A stretch of 64,000 nt of DNA from Paenibacillus sp. FSL H7-0326 (lineage in GTDB: Bacteria; Bacillota; Bacilli; Paenibacillales; Paenibacillaceae), in NCBI RefSeq assembly GCF_001955535.1, contig NZ_MPVN01000009.1, positions 1-64,000 of the forward strand, written 5' to 3'. Positions 6,889 through 14,318 of the stretch are shown piece by piece (position 1 is the first letter of the stretch; the number at the start of each line of letters is the position of its first letter). The notes beneath the pieces were generated by a model, which had not been told where the DNA came from, made no database searches, and saw nothing but the letters and a program-made list of their open reading frames with translations. A program made the position numbers and the translations under genes.

Positions 6889-7126
6889 GGCTCATGCTAG
6901 CAGCTCTAAAGCGGCAAAAGAACGCCGCTCAAGAGCTGCTACGCACCGCTGTCGGGTTACTCCAGCCGATAACGAGAGCGCCTAAGCCGGGGAAAGCGTC
7001 CCGGCCAAGGCGCTCTACGTTCCTGTCAGTCGCTTAACACCGCGCCACGGAGCGAAAACCTGAACACATATACCTTAAACCAAATAATCAAAGCATGGAG
7101 AGAACCGGAGAAATCCGGTTCTTTTT
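6889..7126 (+). ncRNA. Structured repeat 1, part A, copy 4, plus terminator
   Basis: Fourth direct copy. Both hairpins are intact, and the closing bases are of the copy 1 type (GGCTC at the 5' side, GAGCG at the 3' side). The linker before the terminator differs from the other copies in length and sequence, while the terminator stem at about 7101-7126 is conserved. Confidence 0.75.
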
Positions 7127-7130
7127 ATTT

Positions 7131-7424
7131 AGTCTGCGTTTTCACGCCTTTTGCCTTCCGCATGGTAACAAGGGCAAAGCGACTAAGCTTCCAGGAGGCC
7201 GAGCCTCCGGCTGCGCCCCTCCACCTCCTGGAAGCCAAGTCGCTGAGCGACATGTTCAAGGGGCCAAAAACTTTTTTCTATTATCAGAAAAAGCATCTGA
7301 TGAAAAAACTTTTCGGCTGAGACCCTTGATCATATCGCTATGCCCCTGTTCCCAAGCTCCGCGTCAAAAGGCGAGAAAACGCCCTTTCGGGGCCCTGTCC
7401 CATGCGTCAGGCAAAAGGGGCTAC
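7131..7424 (+). ncRNA. Structured repeat 1, part C, copy 4
   Basis: Same architecture as copy 3, almost base for base. One helix position is a mismatch (GCCAAAAA opposite TTTTCGGC). It ends about 40 bases before the next start codon. Confidence 0.72.
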
Positions 7425-7460
7425 AGCTTGTAAGCTACTAAACTCAGAAGGAGTAAAAAC

Positions 7461-7691
7461 ATGAATAACATAAATCCTTTGTACACGACAACAGAATTAG
7501 ATGAAGTACAAGCCACTATTGAAAATGTAGGTCAGGTAATAGGATCGGAAGAACATTTAGCAGATCCGGATCTGCAGCAACTCATGAATGAGTTGCTCGT
7601 CCGTCGTAGCGAATTGATATCAAGCCTTGCCAGCTCTCTGGGAATTAGCTCTCAACAATTGGTACGGAAGCGACTTGGTATCGAGGCTTAG
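7461..7691 (+). CDS. 76-aa helical protein, first gene of cassette 4
   Basis: ATG preceded by GAAGGAG. Predicted as two long helices with an LMNELLVRRSELI segment; its size and helical hairpin recall Spo0E-like proteins, but the SxxLD signature of that family is missing. No firm family. Confidence 0.6.
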   Translation: MNNINPLYTTTELDEVQATIENVGQVIGSEEHLADPDLQQLMNELLVRRSELISSLASSLGISSQQLVRKRLGIEA

Positions 7692-7743
7692 TGGATGTAA
7701 GTGAATTTTGATCAAATAATTTAAATATACGGAGGTACTTTGA

Positions 7744-7932
7744 ATGATAGCTGAAATCTACTTTACTAACTTAAACAAGAACAAAGAGGTTCACATGGAT
7801 ACTAGTTTCTACAAGAAGTTCAAAGAGGAGTGTAAGCGAAGAAATATAAAGATCACATGTAGGAGTATCGGTCCATATCGTAGAGTAGTTAAAAAGTATA
7901 ATAACAAAGAACACACCGTCTTACATATGTAA
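7744..7932 (+). CDS. Uncharacterised 62-aa basic protein
   Basis: ATG preceded by CGGAGG. Lysine/arginine-rich with a CKRRNIKITCRS segment; possibly nucleic-acid binding, but no motif is recognised. Its last codons lie inside the 28-bp palindrome built on GTAAGAC motifs. Confidence 0.55.
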   Translation: MIAEIYFTNLNKNKEVHMDTSFYKKFKEECKRRNIKITCRSIGPYRRVVKKYNNKEHTVLHM

Positions 7933-8001
7933 GACGGTGTAAGACATTAAAATGAAGAATGTTAATGGATATGTAAGACAGTTGTAAGACATACGTAAGA
8001 C
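7913..8001. repeat. GTAAGAC cluster 1 with 28-bp palindrome
   Basis: GTAAGAC copies start at 7929, 7939, 7973, 7984 and 7995, with an inverted copy at 7918. The 10- and 11-base steps put the sites on one face of the helix. The first two opposed sites form a perfect 28-bp palindrome (7913-7940) with arms of 14 bases, the left one reading ACACCGTCTTACAT. Confidence 0.85.
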
Positions 8002-8069
8002 AGGATGGTATATCATTATATTAGTAGAATATAGCCGAGGACAGATGTATAGGATCGGGGCAAAATGGT

Positions 8070-8100
8070 AAGAACCGAATTTTCGGTTCCTTTGATTTTT
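8070..8100 (+). terminator. Intrinsic terminator upstream of the ApeA-like gene
   Basis: AAGAACCGAA, short loop, TTCGGTTCC followed by a T-rich tract. It resembles the GAACCGG stem of the part A terminators but is a separate sequence. A smaller GCCTTCC/GGAAGGC hairpin follows at about 8111-8127. Confidence 0.55.
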
Positions 8101-8152
8101 AATTGCATGGATGCCTTCCTCTGGAAGGCTCTTGAATTAATCGATAAATTCT

Positions 8153-8181
8153 TTGACCTGGCTGTATCTGTCACATAAGCT
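8153..8181 (+). promoter_or_regulatory. Putative promoter of the ApeA-like gene
   Basis: TTGACC, 17-base spacer, TAAGCT. The -35 is good and the -10 is poor. It is the only candidate in the gap before the gene at 8224. Confidence 0.35.
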
Positions 8182-8223
8182 AGATTGAAAGGAACTAAAT
8201 ATTTGGAGAGAACAGGTGATTTA

Positions 8224-9582
8224 ATGAAAAAGGAAATACAAGGACAATGGTGGGTTCCAGGACAGACAGAACAGATAGAGGAAAAGGGAATGCTAGTCTA
8301 CAATAATGACGGTACAGCAAATCTCACTTTACATAATGATCTGTATGATGGAGATCTACGTATGACACATAAAATTATCCTGGGAACATCATCAACTGGA
8401 GAAAAATTCACTTTGTTAAATTGTCAGTCGTTTCTGGATACTGTCAGGTTAACAGATAGAATGTCAGTATATAAGGTAGAACTTGTCTTTAAAGGTCAAC
8501 ATTTTTCGAATGTTAGCCAAATGAATTTTACAGAATATAGATTCACATTTCAAAGTTTGAATCAGTGGGTCAATGAAGCGAAGTTTATTCATGAGAATGA
8601 TTACGATAACAGAATAAACACCATTTCATATGAGGATTTTGAAGAAATTAAATTGGCTAACGTGGATGGAGTACGACTTTCTATCTATTTTGCTGAGAGT
8701 ATCAAAGAACGCTATCGTGATGAAATAAGCATTACATTAAATTCATACATCCGTTTGAAATCTGAAAAGGATGAAATCAATTATTCTCGATTTACAGAAT
8801 ACTATTTACCCTTACTACAAAACTTCTTTTCTTTGCTCATGGGAAGTGAGACATATCCGATGAATATTCAAGCTAGATTTTTAAGAGGTGTTACAGTATC
8901 GGTATCCTATGTATCTGAAAAGAAAACTGAAAAAATACATACAGAAGATATGACTATTCCTTTGAAAGAAATCAGAGTAGAAATTAATGAACTTCTACAA
9001 AATTGGTTTAAAAAAAGCGACAAGTTACAACCAATCTATAACCTATATTTTTCTACCATTTATAATGATCGATTAAATCTCGAAAATAGATTTCTAAACA
9101 TGGTACAGGCTCTAGAGTCTTATCATAGAAGAACATATGGTAAAGGCGAAACCATAATGCCAAAAGACGAGTATGAACAGCTGAAATCTAAACTCAATGA
9201 CTTCCTTCAAGCTGAACTATCATCTGATTTAGATTCATATAACGCAATGAGAAATAAACTATCGCACCTGAATGAGACTACATTAAGACATCGACTTTTA
9301 TATCTAATCAAAACCCATCAAGACATTATAGCTTTCTTAATGGAGATCGATGAGAAGCTTATAGGTGATATTGTTGTGACCCGCAATTACTTTACTCATT
9401 GGGATGATAAATATAAACAAAAAGCCTTGAGTGAAAATGATTTAGTTGTGGCTACACAAAAGTTGGAATTTATTCTTGAGCTTTGTCTTTTCTATGAAAT
9501 GGGATTATCTAACGAAAAAATAAAAAGAGCTTTTGATGGCTCCATAAAATGGTTTCAGTTTTATGTTCTACAAAATATATAA
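8224..9582 (+). CDS. ApeA-like HEPN anti-phage ribonuclease
   Basis: 452 residues from the ATG at 8224, which follows an AGGTGATT site; a TTG 13 codons upstream is less likely. The N-terminal half (WVPGQ, then a beta-rich region) matches the ApeA N-terminal domain, and the C-terminal part is the ApeA-like HEPN domain with an F-L-x-x-x-Q-A-L-E-S-Y-H-R-R helix and the catalytic R-x4-H motif (RNYFTH, residues 387-392). ApeA proteins act as abortive-infection effectors that cut RNA after phage entry. The catalytic Arg and His are present, so the enzyme should be active. It stands alone between two terminators, with its own promoter, at the end of the repeat-cassette array. Confidence 0.8.
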   Translation: MKKEIQGQWWVPGQTEQIEEKGMLVYNNDGTANLTLHNDLYDGDLRMTHKIILGTSSTGEKFTLLNCQSFLDTVRLTDRMSVYKVELVFKGQHFSNVSQMNFTEYRFTFQSLNQWVNEAKFIHENDYDNRINTISYEDFEEIKLANVDGVRLSIYFAESIKERYRDEISITLNSYIRLKSEKDEINYSRFTEYYLPLLQNFFSLLMGSETYPMNIQARFLRGVTVSVSYVSEKKTEKIHTEDMTIPLKEIRVEINELLQNWFKKSDKLQPIYNLYFSTIYNDRLNLENRFLNMVQALESYHRRTYGKGETIMPKDEYEQLKSKLNDFLQAELSSDLDSYNAMRNKLSHLNETTLRHRLLYLIKTHQDIIAFLMEIDEKLIGDIVVTRNYFTHWDDKYKQKALSENDLVVATQKLEFILELCLFYEMGLSNEKIKRAFDGSIKWFQFYVLQNI

Positions 9583-9588
9583 ATTAGT

Positions 9589-9618
9589 AAGAGCCATGCC
9601 TTGGGTGTGGCTCTTTTA
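9589..9618 (+). terminator. Terminator of the ApeA-like gene
   Basis: AAGAGCCA, loop, TGGCTCTTTTAT directly after the stop codon. Confidence 0.75.
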
Positions 9619-9661
9619 TATGCATCTACAAAATTTGATGAGGGAAATGAGAGAAATTATA

Positions 9662-9690
9662 TTGTATACACACTATGGATGTAGTATAAT
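9662..9690 (+). promoter_or_regulatory. Operator-promoter 1
   Basis: TTGTAT, exactly 17 bases, TATAAT. One of seven promoters in the window whose spacer carries the ATACATA/TATGTAT palindrome; in this copy the palindrome is degenerate (ATACACACTATGGAT). It is followed by a leader of about 140 bases. Confidence 0.8.
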
Positions 9691-9839
9691 ATATACAAGG
9701 AGAAAAGTTAGATAAACGTGCCGATAACTTTAAGAGTGTGATCAAACATTATCGCCGTATATTATGCAGGCATCTCTACCGCATTACTTTATCTTGTCTT
9801 GCCTGTTGAAGAGAATACATTGGAAAGGAGCCCCATACG

Positions 9840-9947
9840 TTGAACGTATCTCTGAATCAAATAGTGAAAGATATTCGCAATATGGTTGAAAAGATGGAAG
9901 TGGTTAGCACGGTGATCGGTAAGATTACACCTCATAAATGTGTTTAG
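9840..9947 (+). CDS. 35-aa peptide
   Basis: TTG start preceded by GAAAGGAGCC. The 35-residue product (MNVSLNQIVKDIRNMVEK start) is predicted helical. No family recognised. First candidate gene after operator-promoter 1, 52 bases before the next gene. Confidence 0.4.
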   Translation: MNVSLNQIVKDIRNMVEKMEVVSTVIGKITPHKCV

Positions 9948-9999
9948 TTTTATTCCGGAAATTAAGTTTTGATTCTATGATTAAGGAGGTGGCCTTTTT

Positions 10000-10368
10000 T
10001 TGTTTAGTAAAGAAGACGTTAGAAAACTATTGAACTCTGAACTGGATGCAAAAGTAGCAGAACTACTCGGATGGAAGGTTCAATTTTTTGGTGAGTTGCG
10101 TGGATTTTCTGGACAGTATCAGAATGAAAAGGGGGTTTGGATCTACTCTCATATATACCCGTATTCGAGTGAGCATGAGTACAGTATGAATGTACAAGCA
10201 AGAGCACTTAAAACCGATTCACAAGGTTATATCAGAACGCTTGCTGAATTGTTAAACGTAAGCGAGTGGGGTACTGAAGGGAAGCTTAAGTCTGAAGGAA
10301 TATTAAAGTTCCTTGAAGTGACACCACGAGAGCGCTGCGAGGCTGCTTATCTAGTTTTACAGAAGTAA
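10000..10368 (+). CDS. Phage ABA-sandwich-like protein
   Basis: TTG start preceded by AAGGAGGTG. The ELDAKVAELLGWKV start and the TPRERCEAAYLVL end match the layout of the small phage ABA-sandwich (BC1872-like) family, whose members begin with a V-A-x-x-x-M-G-W helix and end with a short E-x-C-x-A-A-L helix. Molecular role of the family is unknown; it is common in phages and plasmids of Bacillota. Confidence 0.55.
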   Translation: MFSKEDVRKLLNSELDAKVAELLGWKVQFFGELRGFSGQYQNEKGVWIYSHIYPYSSEHEYSMNVQARALKTDSQGYIRTLAELLNVSEWGTEGKLKSEGILKFLEVTPRERCEAAYLVLQK

Positions 10369-10402
10369 TGCTACATAGTTATAGAAAGTAGGGATTTTAT
10401 TA

Positions 10403-10852
10403 ATGAAGTTCATGTCGAAAATAAAAAGCGAGTACCGCTTCCTGTGTGCCTGGATTGTTTCGATGGTAGCAACGTTTGGTAGTTTGTATTTTAGTGAGAT
10501 TAAAGGGTATACACCGTGTAATCTCTGCTGGTACCAACGCATCTTTATGTATCCTCTTACGATTCTGATTGCCATTGCTTATTACAACAGAGACAATGCT
10601 GCAGCTAGACGATATCTATTGCCGATGTCCATTGTTGGGGGATCTATATCCCTGGTTCATATTTTGTATCAGCAAATCCATAAGTTTGTTGCAAGTAACT
10701 CAATCGTTGCCTGTGGCCCTACGCCTTGTACTGAAAACTATTTTGCTTGGTTTGGCTTTATTACAATTCCGGTTATGGCTCTTACGGCATTCATTTTGAT
10801 AACGGTTCTACTTTGGAAGCTACCGAATAACGAAGAGGAAGAAGTTAATTAA
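10403..10852 (+). CDS. bdbC: DsbB/BdbC-family disulfide oxidoreductase
   Basis: 149 residues, four transmembrane helices, with the C-x-x-C motif in CNLCWYQR (about residues 40-47) and a second cysteine pair (CGPTPC, about residues 106-111). This is the full active-site set of BdbC, which passes electrons from a thiol-disulfide oxidase to quinone so that exported proteins can form disulfides. No BdbD partner is seen beside it. Two pilin-like proteins encoded at 40412 and 41692 contain cysteine pairs and are plausible substrates. Start chosen after GTAGGGA. Confidence 0.9.
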   Translation: MKFMSKIKSEYRFLCAWIVSMVATFGSLYFSEIKGYTPCNLCWYQRIFMYPLTILIAIAYYNRDNAAARRYLLPMSIVGGSISLVHILYQQIHKFVASNSIVACGPTPCTENYFAWFGFITIPVMALTAFILITVLLWKLPNNEEEEVN

Positions 10853-10906
10853 GTGTACTGAAAGTATGAATTTTATTACTTAACATGTGGAGAGGGAGTA
10901 TCGGAC

Positions 10907-11338
10907 TTGAATAAAAAAGCGGTTCTTGATGTGCTAAACAGTTTGGAAGTGGTTGAAGAAAACCGCGGTGACAATGCTTATATTCTCGTTAAAAACACAA
11001 CAGAGCTACAAAAGGAGTTAGCCAAGCATGGTGTGGATGCCCAAATCATCATGAGGTATGGGTGGGACCGTGAAACTTTCTGTATCTTGGCTTTCAGTTT
11101 TGGTGAAGGGATCGCTACAGACTATGAACCAGGAAAGGGCCTAGTTTTCAACGAAGAATCCAAGAAAGAATCAGCTCACTACTTGATCGGTGTTTCTGCA
11201 AAGATTATTCGAGATATCGCGATTGTAGATATCAAGGAATCTGATAACGATATAATCAGCATTCTTGTTAGGGATAGCGAGAGTGGCGAGGAATACTGGA
11301 CATATCTTGATGACCGGATTGATTTAATTAGCAGTTAG
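10907..11338 (+). CDS. Uncharacterised 143-aa protein
   Basis: TTG start preceded by GGAGAGGGAG. Soluble, mixed alpha/beta, with an internal EEYWTYLDD end. No recognised domain. Its neighbours on the plus strand follow closely, suggesting one mRNA from 9662 to about 13089. Confidence 0.6.
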   Translation: MNKKAVLDVLNSLEVVEENRGDNAYILVKNTTELQKELAKHGVDAQIIMRYGWDRETFCILAFSFGEGIATDYEPGKGLVFNEESKKESAHYLIGVSAKIIRDIAIVDIKESDNDIISILVRDSESGEEYWTYLDDRIDLISS

Positions 11339-11399
11339 GATTCGGTCAATTATTAGATTGAGGCTATCTGCCTCTTTCTCAGGGGAGAGTGAGGTTAAA

Positions 11400-11735
11400 G
11401 TGCATACCGTGATGAAGTGGGGTGCCATGTACGGGCAGCTTGAAGATGGAGACGAAATATCTCCAGCGGCGATCCAGCTCGGCAATCAGTTGATTTTACC
11501 CGGCGATCGGATTACAAGGATTGGTAAAAAGAAAAGATCAATGTTTTCAATGCAAGATGGATTCTATTTAGTTTATCAAGGGATTTGCGATCATCATCTT
11601 ATGTTCACCTCAGAGCCTACAGGCTGCAGCGGTGACCCGTGGTACTATTCTTTTGCCTATGTTGATTCAACAACCTTGTTAATCGGCGGTAAAGGATGCA
11701 TGGATATCAGGGTCGATGATCTTCAATTAGCTTAA
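11400..11735 (+). CDS. Uncharacterised 111-aa protein
   Basis: GTG start preceded by GAGAGTGAGG; the frame extends upstream to 11358 but without a binding site. Beta-rich product with CDHH and an alternating strand pattern; no known family. A small GAGGC/GCCTC hairpin with a T-rich tail precedes it (about 11359-11379) and might reduce read-through. Confidence 0.55.
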   Translation: MHTVMKWGAMYGQLEDGDEISPAAIQLGNQLILPGDRITRIGKKKRSMFSMQDGFYLVYQGICDHHLMFTSEPTGCSGDPWYYSFAYVDSTTLLIGGKGCMDIRVDDLQLA

Positions 11736-11755
11736 AGGAGATTACAATAAAACAT

Positions 11756-11986
11756 ATGTCTAAAATAGTTTGGCAGTTGCCTGTTAAACAAAGTAATTTT
11801 ACCGATCATGATTGGATTCATCCGAAAGCAAAGTACCATGCTTTCAAAAACAACGCTTCTATATGCGGTAAATATTTACAAGATACGGACTATTTCGAAA
11901 CGTCTATTGATGAAACAGAATTGATGTCGGAAAAAATACAATACGCCTGTAACAAGTGCCTTAAGATGCTTCAAAAAAGGGATTGA
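11756..11986 (+). CDS. 76-aa zinc-binding small protein
   Basis: ATG about 14 bases after AAAGGAG. It has a K-Y-H-A-F segment followed by SICGKYL and a C-terminal CNKCLKML, the H...CG...CxxC layout of small phage and plasmid zinc-binding proteins. Likely binds one zinc ion; role unknown. Confidence 0.6.
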   Translation: MSKIVWQLPVKQSNFTDHDWIHPKAKYHAFKNNASICGKYLQDTDYFETSIDETELMSEKIQYACNKCLKMLQKRD

Positions 11987-11999
11987 GGTTGCATTTACG

Positions 12000-12152
12000 A
12001 TGGAAGTTCACTGCAATTGGTGCGGAAATAAATTCTACAGATTCAACAACCGACTTTACTGCAATGACTTATGTAAATTAAAAGCGAAATTTGCGAGGGA
12101 AGGCAGATGCATTAAATGCAAAAAACTACTTGATTACTGTAAATGTAGTTAG
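12000..12152 (+). CDS. 50-aa multi-cysteine zinc protein
   Basis: ATG start after TGAGGTTG. The 50-residue product has eight cysteines arranged as CxxC (CNWC), CxxxC (CNDLC), CxxC (CIKC) and CxC (CKC), consistent with two zinc sites. It lies 14 bases after the 76-aa gene and 31 bases before the next. No family name can be given. Confidence 0.6.
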   Translation: MEVHCNWCGNKFYRFNNRLYCNDLCKLKAKFAREGRCIKCKKLLDYCKCS

Positions 12153-12182
12153 GCTGCCTCTTTTCCAGGGAGGGAAGATAAT

Positions 12183-12641
12183 ATGCCATATATAAAGAAG
12201 GATGATCTAAAGGAATTGGCTAGGTATTTCTTTGCGCAAGGCATCGTGATAGCCCATGGATTTGATCATGAATCAAACTTGCATAACCAAGAGGATGAAG
12301 CATTTGAGAAGATTTATGCAGAACATTTAGCAAGTAAGGGAGAATTTACAGGTAAGAAAAAAAATCAAGATTGGGGAATTGTGTTCACAAAGGTGAATGT
12401 TAAAAAAGATACCTTTGAAACCTTATTACCAATTGGTTTAGGTACTGAAGAAAAGGCAAGAGAACTGTTCGATCGCATCAAGTCTGAATTCCCAAAAAAT
12501 GAAGGGGAACCAGAGATAGTCATTGACCTCTTGGATGAACATTTTGATATTCAAGATGGTTTTCCGGTCACTTTCATTCAAGCCGCAACTATAGCCGAAT
12601 TATTAGGGCATAGGTCGCTTCCATTGGATATCGAAAAATGA
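12183..12641 (+). CDS. Uncharacterised 152-aa protein
   Basis: ATG preceded by GGGAGGG. Soluble acidic protein; a WGIVFTKVNV strand region is followed by a helical GTEEKARELFDRI. No recognised domain. Confidence 0.6.
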   Translation: MPYIKKDDLKELARYFFAQGIVIAHGFDHESNLHNQEDEAFEKIYAEHLASKGEFTGKKKNQDWGIVFTKVNVKKDTFETLLPIGLGTEEKARELFDRIKSEFPKNEGEPEIVIDLLDEHFDIQDGFPVTFIQAATIAELLGHRSLPLDIEK

Positions 12642-12675
12642 AATTACAGTTATGTAGAATAAAGGTGGTAGTGTT

Positions 12676-13089
12676 ATGAGCTTTAGTTATTTTACCATGC
12701 ATATGAGACCCGAACCTTCAGGCGCAGAATTCAAACGCAACGCTGCTGAAATTAGTTATGATCTTGTCATACAGCTTGAAGTTGAACATGAAGGTTTTGA
12801 AAATTACTTGTTTCAACAACAGAAATTTATGCTGATCATGAAGAAGAATTGGATCCGAAGTGCTTTGTCTGGTAAGCAGTTCGAGTTTCGGATAAAAGAT
12901 ACTGATGTTGATGAAGGAAACGTCTTATCCATGTTTGATTTCTCGTCCTTAATCGAAGGGTTTCGAATTTCACTTCCCAATAGGGCAGCTGCAGAAAAGT
13001 TGAGAGTTGAGATCCTTGAGGATTTGATGCTTCACATCTTAAAGCAGCAAAAGATGTTTACAAGTTCATTTGAGAAATTGAGTAGTTAA
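12676..13089 (+). CDS. Uncharacterised 137-aa protein
   Basis: ATG preceded by AAAGGTGG. Soluble, with an aromatic N-terminus (SFSYFTMHMRPEP). No recognised domain. Last plus-strand gene before a structured non-coding region. Confidence 0.6.
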   Translation: MSFSYFTMHMRPEPSGAEFKRNAAEISYDLVIQLEVEHEGFENYLFQQQKFMLIMKKNWIRSALSGKQFEFRIKDTDVDEGNVLSMFDFSSLIEGFRISLPNRAAAEKLRVEILEDLMLHILKQQKMFTSSFEKLSS

Positions 13090-13099
13090 ATACATAAAA

Positions 13100-13215
13100 A
13101 CCTTTTTTGATCCCCCAGCTCGCCAGTCGGGAAAGGCAAGCGACTCACAGGGCCTAAGCAGCTCGCTACGCGACCAGCCAAGGCCCTGTAGATTCCATTG
13201 CCTTTCTGATCCTCC
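13100..13215 (+). ncRNA. Structured element related to repeat 1
   Basis: A single GC-rich element. An outer helix (AAAGGCAA/TTGCCTTT) encloses ACAGGGCCT/AGGCCCTGT, which leads through the same AA/CA internal loop found in repeat 1 to a GC closing pair. The CCTAAGC...GCCAAGG signature is shared with part A hairpin 2. It is not a copy of repeat 1 but seems to belong to the same structural class. A tiny reading frame (ATG at 13249, seven codons, after GAAGGAGC) follows and is not annotated as a gene. Confidence 0.5.
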
Positions 13216-13340
13216 TTTGCTGACGAAGTAAATAGAAGGAGCTACAATGCGTTTAAAAGTGATGTGAGATAAAGAAGTACTTTGAGGAGGTGGATTTTTC
13301 CATACATAGAGCAACGAAACAATAAGATGTAATCTGATAT

Positions 13341-13370
13341 GTAAGATATTATGTAAGACATATGTCTTAC
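13341..13370. repeat. GTAAGAC cluster 2
   Basis: GTAAGAT at 13341 and GTAAGAC at 13353, with an inverted copy at 13364. The last two form a perfect 18-bp palindrome (GTAAGACAT and its mirror). Located between convergent transcripts. Confidence 0.8.
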
Positions 13371-13375
13371 AAATA

Positions 13376-13412
13376 AAGGACCTACCTTTATTAAGGTAAA
13401 GTCCTTTTTTTA
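13376..13412. terminator. Bidirectional terminator
   Basis: AAAGGAC-CTACC and GGTAAAGTCCTTTTTTT form a stem with A and T runs on either side, able to stop the plus-strand non-coding transcript and the minus-strand SprT-like gene. Confidence 0.65.
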
Positions 13413-14078
13413 TTCTTCTTCAATCTCAATGAATTTTTCCATACAGTCACCGCAAATAATATTTAGCTTCTTCTTAGATTTGATTTTGGGATCTTGGCAA
13501 GTAGGGCAGCACCATACGGGCTTTGGTTTCTTTGGTTTATCATCCTGTTCTTTGTCCTCATCTTCATCCTCATCTCCCCAGGAATATCGATTAAGTACAA
13601 AGGCTTCCGGATCAAGGTCAAGTGACTCTATCCAAGATTTTCTTAACGGAGTCAGACTTGTCTGGCTCCAACCGTAGCTTTTATTAAATTCTACGGTAAG
13701 TCCAACACGCTCTGCATAAGCTTTAAACTTTTTATTATGATAGCTTCCGCCTCTTGATGTATCCTGAATTCCATTTTCTGAACAGTATAGGTGAACCATC
13801 TCATGAATTAGTGTATGAATGATTTCAGTTAATCCCCGAACGAGATACTCTGCAGTAATGTTGATTTCATATTTTTTGATGGCCTTGTCTTGGCTAATCC
13901 AGATCTTCTTTTCCGTACACCATCCATAGATATTCCTAGAACGATTCCCTTGATATTGAATCAAGATTGCTGGTTCTGTAAGTTCTCCGTTAAAAAGCTC
14001 CGTATTTAAGATCCGAAAGGCTTTATATAGTTCCTTTATAGGTCGATAGATTGAAACCTCATCATCAATTTTCCCCAT
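13410..14078 (-). CDS. SprT-like zinc metallopeptidase
   Basis: 222 residues from the ATG at 14078, which has an AAGGAG site; the longer frame upstream is not needed. An N-terminal SprT-like domain holds the zinc-protease motif HEMVH (residues 92-96) with a downstream helix containing H-N-K-K-F. An acidic linker (Asp/Glu run, about residues 163-178) leads to a C-terminal zinc ribbon (CCPTC and CGDC). SprT-like proteins resemble SPRTN, which digests DNA-protein crosslinks. On a mobile element a role in clearing proteins from DNA, possibly relaxase adducts, is attractive but unproven. Confidence 0.8.
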   Translation of the reverse strand: MGKIDDEVSIYRPIKELYKAFRILNTELFNGELTEPAILIQYQGNRSRNIYGWCTEKKIWISQDKAIKKYEINITAEYLVRGLTEIIHTLIHEMVHLYCSENGIQDTSRGGSYHNKKFKAYAERVGLTVEFNKSYGWSQTSLTPLRKSWIESLDLDPEAFVLNRYSWGDEDEDEDKEQDDKPKKPKPVWCCPTCQDPKIKSKKKLNIICGDCMEKFIEIEEE

Positions 14079-14090
14079 GTAGTCACTCCT

Positions 14091-14112
14091 TATTGAAATA
14101 TATATTTCAATA
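14091..14112 (-). promoter_or_regulatory. 22-bp perfect palindrome upstream of the SprT-like gene
   Basis: The half-site TATTGAAATAT is followed at once by its mirror. It ends about 13 bases upstream of the start codon and overlaps the likely ribosome-binding or -10 region, as an operator would. It differs from the ATACATA operator seen elsewhere. Confidence 0.6.
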
Positions 14113-14234
14113 CTATTAATATCGGTTAGTCGCTTACTAATATTTACATTGGCGACGATAACAAGTAGAGACAACTTTTCATCTTGGCTGGCCTGGAAAA
14201 AAGAAAAAAAGGCGCTTTGATCACATTTATAGTA

Positions 14235-14263
14235 TTGTATACATAGTATGTATGTATTATAAT
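14235..14263 (+). promoter_or_regulatory. Operator-promoter 2
   Basis: TTGTAT, 17 bases, TATAAT, with the perfect palindrome ATACATA-G-TATGTAT in the -35/spacer. It drives the Spo0E-like gene. Confidence 0.85.
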
Positions 14264-14318
14264 TAAGATATAACAAAGAATGAATTTGTAGGTGATCTTA
14301 TGATAGGAGGTACTTTTC

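Noticed and set aside
7918..8001. GTAAGAC clusters as a CRISPR array
   Set aside because: Repeats are only 7-8 bases and spaced by one helical turn, with no 25-40-base spacers and no cas genes.
13249..13269. Seven-codon frame MRLKVM after GAAGGAGC
   Set aside because: Too short to support as a gene; kept only as a remark under the structured element at 13100.
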